DNA of 64,000 nucleotides from NCBI GenBank assembly GCA_016933575.1, contig JAFGAR010000175.1:1-64000 (forward strand). Reading direction: 5' to 3'. Source of the DNA: Candidatus Thorarchaeota archaeon (GTDB lineage Archaea; Asgardarchaeota; Thorarchaeia; Thorarchaeales; Thorarchaeaceae). Position numbers and translations under genes: made by a program. Shown here piece by piece: positions 9,344 to 17,979 of the stretch. Position 1 is the first letter of the stretch, and each line of letters opens with the position of its first letter. The notes beneath the pieces were generated by a model. That model did not search any database and was not told the origin of the DNA. It saw only the letters and a program-made list of their open reading frames with translations.

Positions 9344-10077
9344 GGCAAGCTCTTCATCCACGCATTGATTATGTTATTCACCTGTGAAGATTGTTCTAAC
9401 ATGACAATATGCCCTGCTGAATCTATTCTTTTTATACAGGAATTAGGGATTTTGCTGTGGAGATACTCTGAGTATTTCACTGGAGTCATAATATCATTTG
9501 AACCAACAAGAATCAGGGTCTGAAGAGCGATTTTTGAAACTTCATTCATTATATCAAAGTTATTGCATAGTTCAAAATCCCTTCGGATGATTCTGGCAGG
9601 ACACTTTTTCACCTCGTCTTTTGATGATTCTATCAATTCTGGATTTGTATGTTCGTTAAACATGAAAGAACCTACTACTTCAATATATGCATCGAAGTTG
9701 TTTTCAAGCATATCAAAAATAATAGGAGCAACTTTGAGTCGCGCTCCAGTGCCTATGAGGATGATTCCTCTTAATTTATCAGGATTTGAGAGTGCATAGA
9801 GCTGCGTAAGAGCTCCCCCCATACTATGACCGGCTAGAATAGGTCTAGCGAACTTGGTAACTATCTCATCAATATCGTCCAAATAGGAAGTCATTATGTT
9901 GGGTTGTGATCTATCTGGAGTATTTCCATGCCCATTCAACTCTAGAGCAATGACATGGTGATTCCTTGCAAGGCCTCTAAGCTGCATGATCCAAGTAGCG
10001 GCATTGCCACCAGCTCCATGAACGAAGATTATTGTAGAATCGTTATCTCTTCCCGACTCTTCATAATGCACTGACAT
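9340..10077 (-). CDS. Alpha/beta hydrolase
   Basis: 245 residues with all landmarks of the fold: oxyanion region HGAGGNAATW, nucleophile elbow GHSMGG, acid in SNDIMTP and histidine in AGHIVML. It could be an esterase, lactonase or C-C hydrolase; the sequence does not fix the substrate. No signal peptide, so it is cytoplasmic. A 17-bp dyad just upstream may control it. Confidence 0.88.
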   Translation of the reverse strand: MSVHYEESGRDNDSTIIFVHGAGGNAATWIMQLRGLARNHHVIALELNGHGNTPDRSQPNIMTSYLDDIDEIVTKFARPILAGHSMGGALTQLYALSNPDKLRGIILIGTGARLKVAPIIFDMLENNFDAYIEVVGSFMFNEHTNPELIESSKDEVKKCPARIIRRDFELCNNFDIMNEVSKIALQTLILVGSNDIMTPVKYSEYLHSKIPNSCIKRIDSAGHIVMLEQSSQVNNIINAWMKSLP

Positions 10078-10083
10078 AGCATT

Positions 10084-10100
10084 TTGAGATATTATCTCAA
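10084..10100. promoter_or_regulatory. 17-bp perfect dyad between divergent genes
   Basis: Arms of 8 bp (TTGAGATA and TATCTCAA) around one central base, 7 bp ahead of the hydrolase start and 80 bp ahead of the divergent membrane gene. The position suits an operator for a dimeric repressor on the hydrolase promoter. The regulator is unknown. Confidence 0.4.
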
Positions 10101-10180
10101 CCTAAAGATTTTGAGGTGAAAATTGGAAAAAGATATACAGAAGTTACCTTTAAATCAGTACAAATTGGCGATATCAAGCC

Positions 10181-10621
10181 TTGAAAATTCACAATCAAAA
10201 TGCCTTCCTTCTTTGTGCAGTTGGTGGAGCATTACTCGTAATCTCCGGTGCAAGTGGTGTTATCGGATTGATTGATGAGCTTGCAGAAAGTCTCTATGCA
10301 GTTCTAGAATTTCATCTAGTTCTTACATTGGAGAATATCATGGCTGGTTTAGCGACTTTGACAATAATAGCAGGACTCGTGACGATTCTTGGCGGCTTCA
10401 TTCTGACAACATCACGAGTACGTACTGGGCGTTATATTGTAAACGCAGCAATCACCTTAGGCATTATCGGTCTGCTAATGATTCTCGTTCAGACTGCAGT
10501 GGCTGGAAATATAGTGATGGACATGACCATGCAATTGCAGCAGTCTCTTGGGTGGATAGGCGCAATCTTAGCCTTTGTAGCCCGAATAATTGCAGAGCAA
10601 AAACCACTCATGGATACTTGA
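10181..10621 (+). CDS. Four-helix membrane protein, unknown
   Basis: 146 residues with four hydrophobic segments (about 8-28, 50-78, 86-106 and 118-135) separated by short loops. No charged motif or known family was recognised. The only usable start is TTG; TTTAAAT about 28 bp upstream fits a leaderless transcript beginning at that codon. It converges on the roadblock-like gene with a 14-bp gap. Confidence 0.6.
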   Translation: MKIHNQNAFLLCAVGGALLVISGASGVIGLIDELAESLYAVLEFHLVLTLENIMAGLATLTIIAGLVTILGGFILTTSRVRTGRYIVNAAITLGIIGLLMILVQTAVAGNIVMDMTMQLQQSLGWIGAILAFVARIIAEQKPLMDT

Positions 10622-10635
10622 GTCAATTTAGGTAT

Positions 10636-11028
10636 CTATATATCAAAGATAGATACTGTGGTCTCTAAGTTCTTCGCTGCCTGTATACATTCTTTTAGAA
10701 TACCTTCTTTATCGACATCCATTGGAGCAAAGACTGAAACAAACCATACACCTTTGCCGGTTCCACAAATCAAGCTTACAGCTCCATCGGGATTAATACC
10801 AACAAAGCCTTGATTTGTTCGTAATGCCGTAATGAATGAAACGCCCTTCAGCACAAAATTTTGATATTGCCCATTCCAAGCTTGGATGAAGGTGGGAATA
10901 TCATCACCAATTTCCATGTTATCACTTGCATAAGCTACCTTGCCTTCATAGGTAAAGACACTGAAACCAACGATCTCAGTATAGTTACTCATTGCAATAT
11001 CGATTGTACGTTTCACACGCATTACCAT
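10636..11028 (-). CDS. Possible roadblock/longin-like protein
   Basis: 130 residues with one alpha-beta pattern: N-terminal helix, strands VGFSVFTYEGKVAYAS, helix FIQAWNG, then paired strands (SFITALRTNQGFVGINPDG and VSLICGTGKGVWFVSVFAP) and a C-terminal helix. The layout and size recall roadblock/LC7 and longin domains, which in Asgard archaea partner small GTPases. The match is by topology, not by a diagnostic motif. The GTPase pair at 31-32 kb shows that possible partners exist. Other small alpha-beta folds remain possible. Confidence 0.4.
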   Translation of the reverse strand: MVMRVKRTIDIAMSNYTEIVGFSVFTYEGKVAYASDNMEIGDDIPTFIQAWNGQYQNFVLKGVSFITALRTNQGFVGINPDGAVSLICGTGKGVWFVSVFAPMDVDKEGILKECIQAAKNLETTVSIFDI

Positions 11029-11132
11029 GGTTACTCATGAATTGGTGATTTTCAAGCTAGAAATAGATTTCTTGAATGTAATTTCAGATTTGTCAAGGTT
11101 AATGTGTATTCAAATCCATACCTTATATTGGA

Positions 11133-11309
11133 ATGTCTAATCGCACAAGGAGGAAGAAGAGTAAGAAATCCCCATTAGGTGATACAATTCCTGTGAAATA
11201 TACGTATCCTCCTCGATTAGTCGGCTATATGACGGACATTGATAACTACGCTCGAAAAAAGAAACAAAAGAAATCAAAAATATTGAAGAATCCGCATAAC
11301 TGGCATTAA
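11133..11309 (+). CDS. Very small basic protein
   Basis: An ATG-started frame of 58 codons between two minus-strand genes. The product is rich in Lys/Arg at both ends (RTRRKKSKK and RKKKQKKSK) around a central YTYPPRLVGYMTDIDNYA block. It resembles small nucleic-acid-binding or ribosome-associated proteins in composition only. The stop falls 33 bp before the end of the convergent gene. I find no clear Shine-Dalgarno site, so it is a candidate rather than a certain gene. Confidence 0.4.
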   Translation: MSNRTRRKKSKKSPLGDTIPVKYTYPPRLVGYMTDIDNYARKKKQKKSKILKNPHNWH

Positions 11310-11342
11310 TAATTCGTAATGAGAAAAAAAGAAAATTATCTC

Positions 11343-11963
11343 TCAAAGTGGGAAATTCGCAATTAACAAAGCCTTAGTAAATAGAAATGTTCGATTGAGT
11401 AATTCATCACTACTTACGCTAGTAACAAATCTGTGATTCTTGAATGATAGACCATGCCTAAGAGCTATTTTTCTAAAGTCATCAACATCATTACCTTGTA
11501 CTATTTTTGAGGATAGGCGATATGTAAACCATTCATCAGTTCCTTTTTCCTTGATCAGGCAAGCTACATCGAATTGCAGACCATTGTCTAAGGTTATCCT
11601 AAACCGCTTACCAATAAGTTGTTTCACACTTGTCTTTGGACCAAGTATCCCTTCCAAAATTGACAGAGTATAGGTTGAAGCAGGACCTGGTAGAAATGCC
11701 CATGACCAGAATCGAAATGTTAGTACCATAAGAGCTAGAGCAATTAGGAAACCGATTGTATTGAACGAGGTCACAACCTCAAGACCTTGTATCCATCCAC
11801 CAGGGAGTGTATTTGGTGGATCCGGTCTAAGGCCTAAAACATTGGGACTATAGAAGATGTAGAATGTAACTGCAAAGATGATTAGAAGAGTAGATAGGAC
11901 TATGCGAATACGGTCCTTATACAATGCCCTTGCCTGTTTGAGCAGTGTGTCTTCCATCTTCAC
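11343..11963 (-). CDS. Two-helix membrane protein, unknown
   Basis: 206 residues. Two hydrophobic segments (about 20-40 and 70-90) flank a loop; the remaining C-terminal 100 residues are soluble and start with a strand-rich stretch (RFRITLDNGLQFDVACL). No family was recognised. The GTG start overlaps the stop of the HTH gene upstream (GTGA), with GGAGG just before it, so the two genes form an operon. The pair may be a regulator and its membrane partner. Confidence 0.6.
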   Translation of the reverse strand: MKMEDTLLKQARALYKDRIRIVLSTLLIIFAVTFYIFYSPNVLGLRPDPPNTLPGGWIQGLEVVTSFNTIGFLIALALMVLTFRFWSWAFLPGPASTYTLSILEGILGPKTSVKQLIGKRFRITLDNGLQFDVACLIKEKGTDEWFTYRLSSKIVQGNDVDDFRKIALRHGLSFKNHRFVTSVSSDELLNRTFLFTKALLIANFPL

Positions 11964-12370
11964 TCTTCCTCCAGTGCTTTTAGGTATATCTTGCGTGCTT
12001 GTTCACCATATGACCTGCAGAGATCAACAAGTACAGATAGCAACGGATGCTCATTATTTATTCGGATTGCGTAAAGCTTCGGTGTGAGCTGGTCTATCTG
12101 TATCATTTCATTCTCTGTTAGGTGAGCTATCACTCCTCTGTAAAGACTTCTTGATTTTCCACTATAGCCAATCAATCGACTGAGCTGTACACCGCTCACG
12201 CTTCGAGGATAGATATGAGCTAATGCAGAGAGGATTGCTCTCCTTGTGTCATTTAATGACGATAGTAACTGAACTAACTCATAGACTGAAGCTAGATTGG
12301 TGTTATTTTCCATCTTTTCGCCAACCCTACTATTACTTGCTTGTGTTCCATGAAGCACATAGTTTTCCAA
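11960..12370 (-). CDS. Winged-helix regulator, small
   Basis: 136 residues from TTG, or 117 from the ATG at 12313. The core has a winged-helix pattern: LNDTRRAILSALAHIY, SVSGVQLSRLIGYSGKSRSLYRGVIAHLTENEMI and a short wing to PKLYAIRINN. The C-terminal helix could dimerise. It is translationally coupled to the membrane protein downstream. Target genes are unknown. Confidence 0.6.
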   Translation of the reverse strand: MENYVLHGTQASNSRVGEKMENNTNLASVYELVQLLSSLNDTRRAILSALAHIYPRSVSGVQLSRLIGYSGKSRSLYRGVIAHLTENEMIQIDQLTPKLYAIRINNEHPLLSVLVDLCRSYGEQARKIYLKALEEE

Positions 12371-12527
12371 TTTTCCAAGATTTATTCCTTAGAAGATAGT
12401 TCTGAATAATTCAGTGGGAGTATTTCTCTTTTCCGAAAACAGAACGCAATACAGCTTATAATCCATTGGAACATCGAACAAAGTGTTAATAGCACATGAT
12501 TCTGAACTAATTTAGAAACTGTAAACT

Positions 12528-12536
12528 TAAGGAGGT
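12528..12536 (+). promoter_or_regulatory. Perfect Shine-Dalgarno site ahead of an ATT codon
   Basis: TAAGGAGGT is a full match to the anti-Shine-Dalgarno end of 16S rRNA. Exactly 7 nt later comes ATT at 12544, in frame with the membrane protein. No ATG, GTG or TTG exists in that frame between the upstream stop at 12508 and TTG 12619. Confidence 0.7.
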
Positions 12537-12543
12537 TTATACA

Positions 12544-13119
12544 ATTTCATCATTCTCGAGCAAATATTTCGGTTGGCTCATTGCACTAGTCATTGTTATT
12601 CTCGGTGGCTGGTTCCTATTGCCGCAAGGGTATGAGTCCCTCATAGCAATCTTTGCCCCTCAATTTGGGAACTATTTGAGACCCACTGTGGTCATGGTGA
12701 ATTTGATGTTACTCAATCCTTTGAATAACATCCCCATGGTTCTCGTTTGGGTAGGAGCTGGTTTCATCGGAGGTGTAATGGCTGGAACTAAGAAAGGCGC
12801 CTTCGTTGTGGGGCTCATGACTTGGTTAGCATGCCTTGGTATCACAATACTCTGTGTATACTTGATATTCACTACTGGAATCAGTCTGGGATCATTTGTA
12901 GTGCCACCAGGCTCATCAATAGTTGACATCCTTGGTATTCCATTAATTCAAGGAATCATTGGTGATATTCTACCAATGATAGCTGGACTTGGAGGCGGTG
13001 GTGGTTTAGATATTATGGCTCTATTAACACCATTGATTATCTGGTTTATTACTCCAGTGATTATTGTTATCATAGCCGCCATAATCGGAGCAATAGTCCG
13101 ACCAAAGGAGGAATTTTAA
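12544..13119 (+). CDS. Membrane protein, probable ATT start
   Basis: Multi-pass protein with about five hydrophobic segments and a Gly-rich loop (GLGGGGGLD). From the ATT it has 191 residues; from the first canonical start (TTG 12619) it would lose the whole first membrane segment (GWLIALVIVILGGWFLL). The perfect Shine-Dalgarno site therefore favours initiation at ATT. The stop directly abuts the ATG of the surface-protein gene, which has its own AAGGAGG 8 nt upstream. Function is unknown; it may help anchor or export its neighbour. Confidence 0.65.
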   Translation: MSSFSSKYFGWLIALVIVILGGWFLLPQGYESLIAIFAPQFGNYLRPTVVMVNLMLLNPLNNIPMVLVWVGAGFIGGVMAGTKKGAFVVGLMTWLACLGITILCVYLIFTTGISLGSFVVPPGSSIVDILGIPLIQGIIGDILPMIAGLGGGGGLDIMALLTPLIIWFITPVIIVIIAAIIGAIVRPKEEF

Positions 13120-14769
13120 ATGAAACTTGATTACAAGCACGCAATTGTCATTCTAACACTAACATTCCTACTAGCCGCTCCAGGAGTAGCAGCAGCTAAT
13201 GCTGGAGATGCTGTTATAGCTCAGGATATTGGAGGAGACTTCATTTTCGATCTCCTAGAGAACGGAGCTGAATTGGTATTTACCGCAGTTGGTCCCCAGG
13301 GAGAACCCGCGGTTGTCTATGGACAACTGGGTATTCCCTCAGGAGAGCTTGGTCTTACCGAGTCTATGTATGATGGCTGTATGCTTATGGCACTAGTAGC
13401 AACGCAAGGTGAACTTTTGGATTATATCCTCGATCTAGTCGGAACAGATCTCTTTGGTTCTGATGAAGGTGGAGAGTTCTTTGCAACTCAATTTGGAGAA
13501 GAAGGTTTTGACTTCAATTCAATCTTTGATATGCTTGGAACAGATTTCAACCTACTTGTCAATGTTTTTGTGAATACGGAGGAAGCTGTAGCAGAAGCTA
13601 ATATGGCACAGATTACAGCTCGTTTCACTACACAATTTGGCTTTGGTTTCTCAGGTCTGCTTGATCTAAGAATTGATGAAAGCTTTTTCCCACCTGAGAT
13701 GGAAATCGAGCTCCCATTCGACTCTATTCACGTATTTATTTATCAAGTCACAAACACATTCTCTGAGGCAATTGATAGCGTATTGAGTGTTATGGATGAT
13801 TCTGGCTTCCTTCAGTCAATTGACACAGATGTCTTTTCTACTGCAAGGGCAGCTGGTGGTGGGTTAATTGCAATTCCAGATTTCGGAGAACTCGTTGACC
13901 TAATTGATAGTTTTAGCAGTAATGAAACACCATCTGCTTCATCATTCCTACTGTCGCAAATGCCAGACATTGAAGGTCCCGTTGCAGTAGCTTTCGTCGG
14001 ATACATAGGAGATCAAGTCCTTTCCACAACTTCAGACGAGATTAATATCTTCGAAGATTTACTTGGAAAAAGCCCAACAGGAGTAGTGAATGGTCTGGAT
14101 AATGGACAATCTCTCGTAGTCTGCCTACTGCCTGAACAAGTCAACGTGATATCTTATAGTCCAGAAAACGAAGCAATGAATCGAACATTCTATGATAATG
14201 AATCGAACATTGTCTTCTGGAATGCTACTGCATTTACAGATGTTCCGGATTATATAATCAGCTTTGAAGCTGGAGTGTTTCCCCCACTTATCACCATCAA
14301 CCGCTACTTCAACCCAACCTCCACAACTACTGGTGGCTCTGTTCAAGTAACTGTTGCAGTACATAATGAGGGAACCGAACCTATCTACAATGTTTCAGTT
14401 CTAGATGATGGTATCGCTACCACATATGCACATGTATCTGTAACTGGAACTACAAGTGTAAGCTCAGCAATTGTTCCAGCTGGTGGATGGTTAAATATGA
14501 CCTATACTGTAACATTTCAGTATGAAGGTGGTTATGCATTTCCAGCAGCACACGTTACCTATGACTATAACGGAACAACATATGGCAAGGCAACACACAT
14601 TGATGGATACGTCGTTAGTCCTGATCCAATTGGATTACTACAGTCAATGTTCAACGACGGAATGCCATTTACTGGAATAGCAGTTGGAATAATTGGTCTA
14701 GGTGCAATCGTCAATATCGCCCTTATGCTTCGTGGCAGAGGCGCCGTTAGTGGCGGATACCAAGTATAG
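13120..14769 (+). CDS. Large surface protein with C-terminal anchor
   Basis: 549 residues with a signal peptide (hydrophobic core about 10-25, ending AAA-NAG) and a C-terminal membrane segment followed by a short polar tail. Residues 30-330 contain a Phe/Gly/Asp-rich region with no recognised family. Residues about 395-490 form an Ig-like domain of the CARDB/DUF11 sort (TTGGSVQVTVAVHNEGTEPI). It shares an operon with the membrane protein upstream. It is probably displayed outside the cell. No catalytic motif was seen. Confidence 0.7.
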   Translation: MKLDYKHAIVILTLTFLLAAPGVAAANAGDAVIAQDIGGDFIFDLLENGAELVFTAVGPQGEPAVVYGQLGIPSGELGLTESMYDGCMLMALVATQGELLDYILDLVGTDLFGSDEGGEFFATQFGEEGFDFNSIFDMLGTDFNLLVNVFVNTEEAVAEANMAQITARFTTQFGFGFSGLLDLRIDESFFPPEMEIELPFDSIHVFIYQVTNTFSEAIDSVLSVMDDSGFLQSIDTDVFSTARAAGGGLIAIPDFGELVDLIDSFSSNETPSASSFLLSQMPDIEGPVAVAFVGYIGDQVLSTTSDEINIFEDLLGKSPTGVVNGLDNGQSLVVCLLPEQVNVISYSPENEAMNRTFYDNESNIVFWNATAFTDVPDYIISFEAGVFPPLITINRYFNPTSTTTGGSVQVTVAVHNEGTEPIYNVSVLDDGIATTYAHVSVTGTTSVSSAIVPAGGWLNMTYTVTFQYEGGYAFPAAHVTYDYNGTTYGKATHIDGYVVSPDPIGLLQSMFNDGMPFTGIAVGIIGLGAIVNIALMLRGRGAVSGGYQV

Positions 14770-14780
14770 TAATTTGGATA

Positions 14781-14838
14781 GATAGTCCTAAAGAAACTCG
14801 TTCTCTTAATGGACTATCCTCTCTCTTTCTTTTTATAT
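14781..14838 (+). terminator. Hairpin terminator of the 12544-14769 operon
   Basis: 8-bp stem GATAGTCC (14781-14788) with GGACTATC (14811-14818), a 22-nt loop, then a pyrimidine-rich T tract. It lies 11 bp past the stop codon. Confidence 0.55.
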
Positions 14839-14887
14839 CTGCAATCTTGCATTACGTTTATTTTGTTACTTCTTTATTGAATCAGTC

Positions 14888-15796
14888 ATGCCTCTCAAGA
14901 ATGAACTAAATGGATACCTTCGTCTTCCTAGAACATTCTTTGGAATTCAACCACCCTCCTCCGGACTTCCAGATGTTGGAATTCTTGGAATTCCCTATGA
15001 CATTACCTCAAGTTACATGCCAGGAACACGTTTTGGACCAGATGCTATAAGACAAGCAACAGATAGTGAGAGGTCGCATAGTTATCCACTCACAATTGGC
15101 AAGGAGATACCACGACTTGAATCTCTTACAAAAACACTGACGTTAGAAGACATTGGAGACCTAGAAATTATGCAACGAATGCCGGATGCTGCAGCTATTG
15201 ATATCTCTGAAGCATGTGCTAAACTTGCTCCAATGAATAGTAAGCTAGTCTTCCTTGGGGGTGACCATTTCATTACGTACCCAATTCTTAAAGGTCTAAA
15301 AAGGGGAAGACCTTGCAGGTATGGATTACTCTATCTCGATGCCCATGCTGATCTATACGATGATATGGGCGGCTATCAATTATCTCATGCTACCACGGTA
15401 AGAAGAATTATTGACCATGACTTAGTACAACTCGAGGATATCATTGCTTATGACCTTAGATCTGCGCTTCCTGAACACAGAAGAGAGCTCGATCCTCCAA
15501 CACGTTCCACAGTTCACTCTAGGATTGTTGAGATGGGAAATCAGGTTGATATCATCTACATTTCAGTGGACATCGATGTTCTAGCTCCCCAAATAGTTCC
15601 AGGAATAAGTCATCCTGAATCCGGAGGCATTTTAATGACAGAGCTGATCTCACTGATCCAGACTGCTTTTTCAACCAAAAAAGTACGGTATGCGGATATC
15701 GTAGAATTGAATCCTCTCATTGATAAGACTGGAATCACCGCAATTTCTGCGCGAGACATTCTCAAAGAATTGTTGTCTGGTTTTGCTCAGTCATAA
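14888..15796 (+). CDS. speB: Arginase/agmatinase-family ureohydrolase
   Basis: 302 residues with the full two-Mn ligand set: GGDHF (His about 127), DAHAD (Asp151, His153, Asp155) and SVDIDV (two Asp near 227). The PGTRFGPDAIRQ and PESGG segments are also typical. Agmatinase, which releases urea from agmatine to make putrescine, is the commonest archaeal role; guanidino-acid hydrolases share the motifs, so the substrate is inferred. It stands alone, 90 bp after the preceding terminator and 40 bp before the TrmB regulator. Confidence 0.85.
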   Translation: MPLKNELNGYLRLPRTFFGIQPPSSGLPDVGILGIPYDITSSYMPGTRFGPDAIRQATDSERSHSYPLTIGKEIPRLESLTKTLTLEDIGDLEIMQRMPDAAAIDISEACAKLAPMNSKLVFLGGDHFITYPILKGLKRGRPCRYGLLYLDAHADLYDDMGGYQLSHATTVRRIIDHDLVQLEDIIAYDLRSALPEHRRELDPPTRSTVHSRIVEMGNQVDIIYISVDIDVLAPQIVPGISHPESGGILMTELISLIQTAFSTKKVRYADIVELNPLIDKTGITAISARDILKELLSGFAQS

Positions 15797-15836
15797 AGAT
15801 TTTAAGTAGTAATTACACATAATTATTAGACGAACT

Positions 15837-16571
15837 ATGACCCTTTCGAGTGAAAAGAGTGCGGAAGAAGTTGGAGCACGAGCTAGCTCAACACTACGTG
15901 AGATAGGATTTGGTGCTCATGAGACTTCAGTCATTCTAGCATTAAACCAGATAGAATCAGCAACTGTAGCGGATTTATCCTCAGAAACTGGCATTCATCA
16001 TGCAAATTTATACAGTGTACTCGAATCACTCATTGGAAGAGGTCTAGTAGTCCTACATTCAGGTCGGCCTAAAGTGTACCAATTTGCTCCTCTATCACAT
16101 GTGAAAGAAATGTTTTCTTCAAAGATGGAACAACTTCTTGAGGATCTCAAAATCCTGCAGGATTCACGTGACTCTAAAGGAATCATTCCAGCTCTTATCT
16201 ATACTATCAGAGGCAGTGCAGATGTATTGGCAAAGATGGTAGCAATGATAGGAAGGGCAAAACAGTCGATTTTCCTTGTTGCACCAGACCTAGATGAGCT
16301 CAGTATTCCAATTCATGAATCTCTACGAAAAGCTAAGTCTAGAGGAGTAATAATACAGGGTATCTTTGGACAGAGACCTAATACATCGGATATTGAAATC
16401 CAATATCGTATTAAGGAGGATACTCTTGCAATCGATTTGGTAATAGATTCAATAGAAGCATTGATTTCGATGCCTGACCTCACAGTCTGTGGCTGGGCAG
16501 ATAATGCGCTGATTTCAATGCAACTTGAAGGATTTCTTCAACAATCCTGGAAATTGTCAAGGAAGGAATAG
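15837..16571 (+). CDS. TrmB-family transcription regulator
   Basis: N-terminal winged helix (LREIGFGAHETSVILALNQIESATVADLSSETGIHHANLYSVLESLIGRG described in parts: GFGAHETSVILAL and GIHHANLYSVLESL) followed by a coiled coil and the TrmB-type effector domain (residues about 110-235, with SIFLVAPDLDEL). TrmB proteins usually sense sugars, but many archaeal members have other ligands. The next gene begins 2 bp after its stop, so it probably regulates or is co-transcribed with the lipid/lipoate genes. TTTAAGTAG about 30 bp upstream is a plausible TATA box. Confidence 0.85.
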   Translation: MTLSSEKSAEEVGARASSTLREIGFGAHETSVILALNQIESATVADLSSETGIHHANLYSVLESLIGRGLVVLHSGRPKVYQFAPLSHVKEMFSSKMEQLLEDLKILQDSRDSKGIIPALIYTIRGSADVLAKMVAMIGRAKQSIFLVAPDLDELSIPIHESLRKAKSRGVIIQGIFGQRPNTSDIEIQYRIKEDTLAIDLVIDSIEALISMPDLTVCGWADNALISMQLEGFLQQSWKLSRKE

Positions 16572-16573
16572 TT

Positions 16574-17944
16574 ATGGTTGATTATGACGTTATTATTGCG
16601 GGTGCAGGAACTGGAGGTTCGACTGCTGCATATACATTAGCAAAGAGGGGACATTCAGTCCTCTTGATCGATAGAAAGGAACGATACAATATAGGTAACA
16701 AGACATGTGGAGATGCCATTGGTTCACATCACATTATAGAACTAAGAGAATTGACCGGGATTCCAGAGTTGCCAAAAGGTATTGTTGAGTATGATGTAAA
16801 TGGAATTGACCTAATTGCACCAGATAGAGATCATAGATTACGAATGGAAGGTCCAACAACTACAGGCATGTCTTTCAATAGATTGAAAATGGGGCAATGG
16901 TTTGTTGGTCAAGCTGAGAGTGCTGGTGTAGAAGTATTAGCTTCAACTCGTGTAAAGAAACTGCTTTTCGATGATGGAAAAGTATCTGGTGTTAAGGTCT
17001 CTATCGAAGGTGGACCTGATAAAGACTATACAGCAAGGATAGTTGTCGATGCCACTGGAGCTACTGGCGTTCTTAGAATGCAAATGCCTGAGACATCACC
17101 AATTGAACAGCAAATAGCAAGTGAGGATCGTATGGTAGCTTGGCGTGACATCTATGAGACTCCAGATTTTGAATTTGAAACTCCCGATTATTTAGAGATC
17201 TTCTGGAACCAAGATGAAACCCTGGGTGGATATACTTGGGTATTTCCACAAGGAAAGCACAGAGTCAATGTGGGAAATGGAGTAATGACTATCGAAGGCC
17301 ATCGGAATCCAAAAGACATTCAATATGATTTTGTGAAGAAGACATGGATTGATACTTGGGGAGAAATAAAAGTACTGGACAGCAGTGGTGGAGTAGCTCC
17401 GATTCGACGACCAATTGATACCATGGTTGACGATAATTTCATGCTCGTCGGTGATGCGGCATGCCAAGTCAATCCCATTCATGGCGGAGGCATCGGTTCC
17501 TCAATGCTCGGTGGAGCACACGCAGGAATTATAGCATCGGAGGCTTTGGAGCGTAATGATACCTCTATCGAATCATTGTGGCCATACAATCCTCGATATC
17601 ATAAGAGCTATGGAATGAAGCAAGCCGCACTTGATATCTTTCGATGGTTCCTATTGAACATAACAAACGATGACATCGACTTTGCTTTCAAGAAACAGAT
17701 AATCAAAGCCAGCGATCTTCTTGATACATCCATGACAGGGGAGGTCAAATTCGGAGCTGGAGAGAAATTCAAACGCTTAGTGGCTGGATTTGGTAAGATT
17801 CCTCTATTGTTGAGAGTATCGAAAGTTGCTGGTTTAATGAATGATATCCGAGCAGTCTACGCTAGGTATCCTGATTCGCCTAAGGGACTTGCGGCATGGA
17901 AAGAACAGCTAGTACCCATTTATGAAACCGCAAAAGTAGCCTAG
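16574..17944 (+). CDS. Geranylgeranyl reductase-family flavoprotein
   Basis: 456 residues with an N-terminal FAD site (IIAGAGTGGSTAAYTLAKRG), the conserved NKTCGDAIGSHH region, a second FAD contact VVDATGATG and the late FMLVGDAACQVNPIHGGGI block. This family saturates the isoprenoid chains of archaeal ether lipids; other members act on quinones or chlorophyll precursors. It follows the TrmB gene by 2 bp and precedes the M23-like gene by 35 bp. The membrane-lipid role is the default inference for an archaeon. Confidence 0.88.
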   Translation: MVDYDVIIAGAGTGGSTAAYTLAKRGHSVLLIDRKERYNIGNKTCGDAIGSHHIIELRELTGIPELPKGIVEYDVNGIDLIAPDRDHRLRMEGPTTTGMSFNRLKMGQWFVGQAESAGVEVLASTRVKKLLFDDGKVSGVKVSIEGGPDKDYTARIVVDATGATGVLRMQMPETSPIEQQIASEDRMVAWRDIYETPDFEFETPDYLEIFWNQDETLGGYTWVFPQGKHRVNVGNGVMTIEGHRNPKDIQYDFVKKTWIDTWGEIKVLDSSGGVAPIRRPIDTMVDDNFMLVGDAACQVNPIHGGGIGSSMLGGAHAGIIASEALERNDTSIESLWPYNPRYHKSYGMKQAALDIFRWFLLNITNDDIDFAFKKQIIKASDLLDTSMTGEVKFGAGEKFKRLVAGFGKIPLLLRVSKVAGLMNDIRAVYARYPDSPKGLAAWKEQLVPIYETAKVA

Positions 17945-17979
17945 GGGCATCACTATAGAAGTGAGAAGAGGTAAATCTG

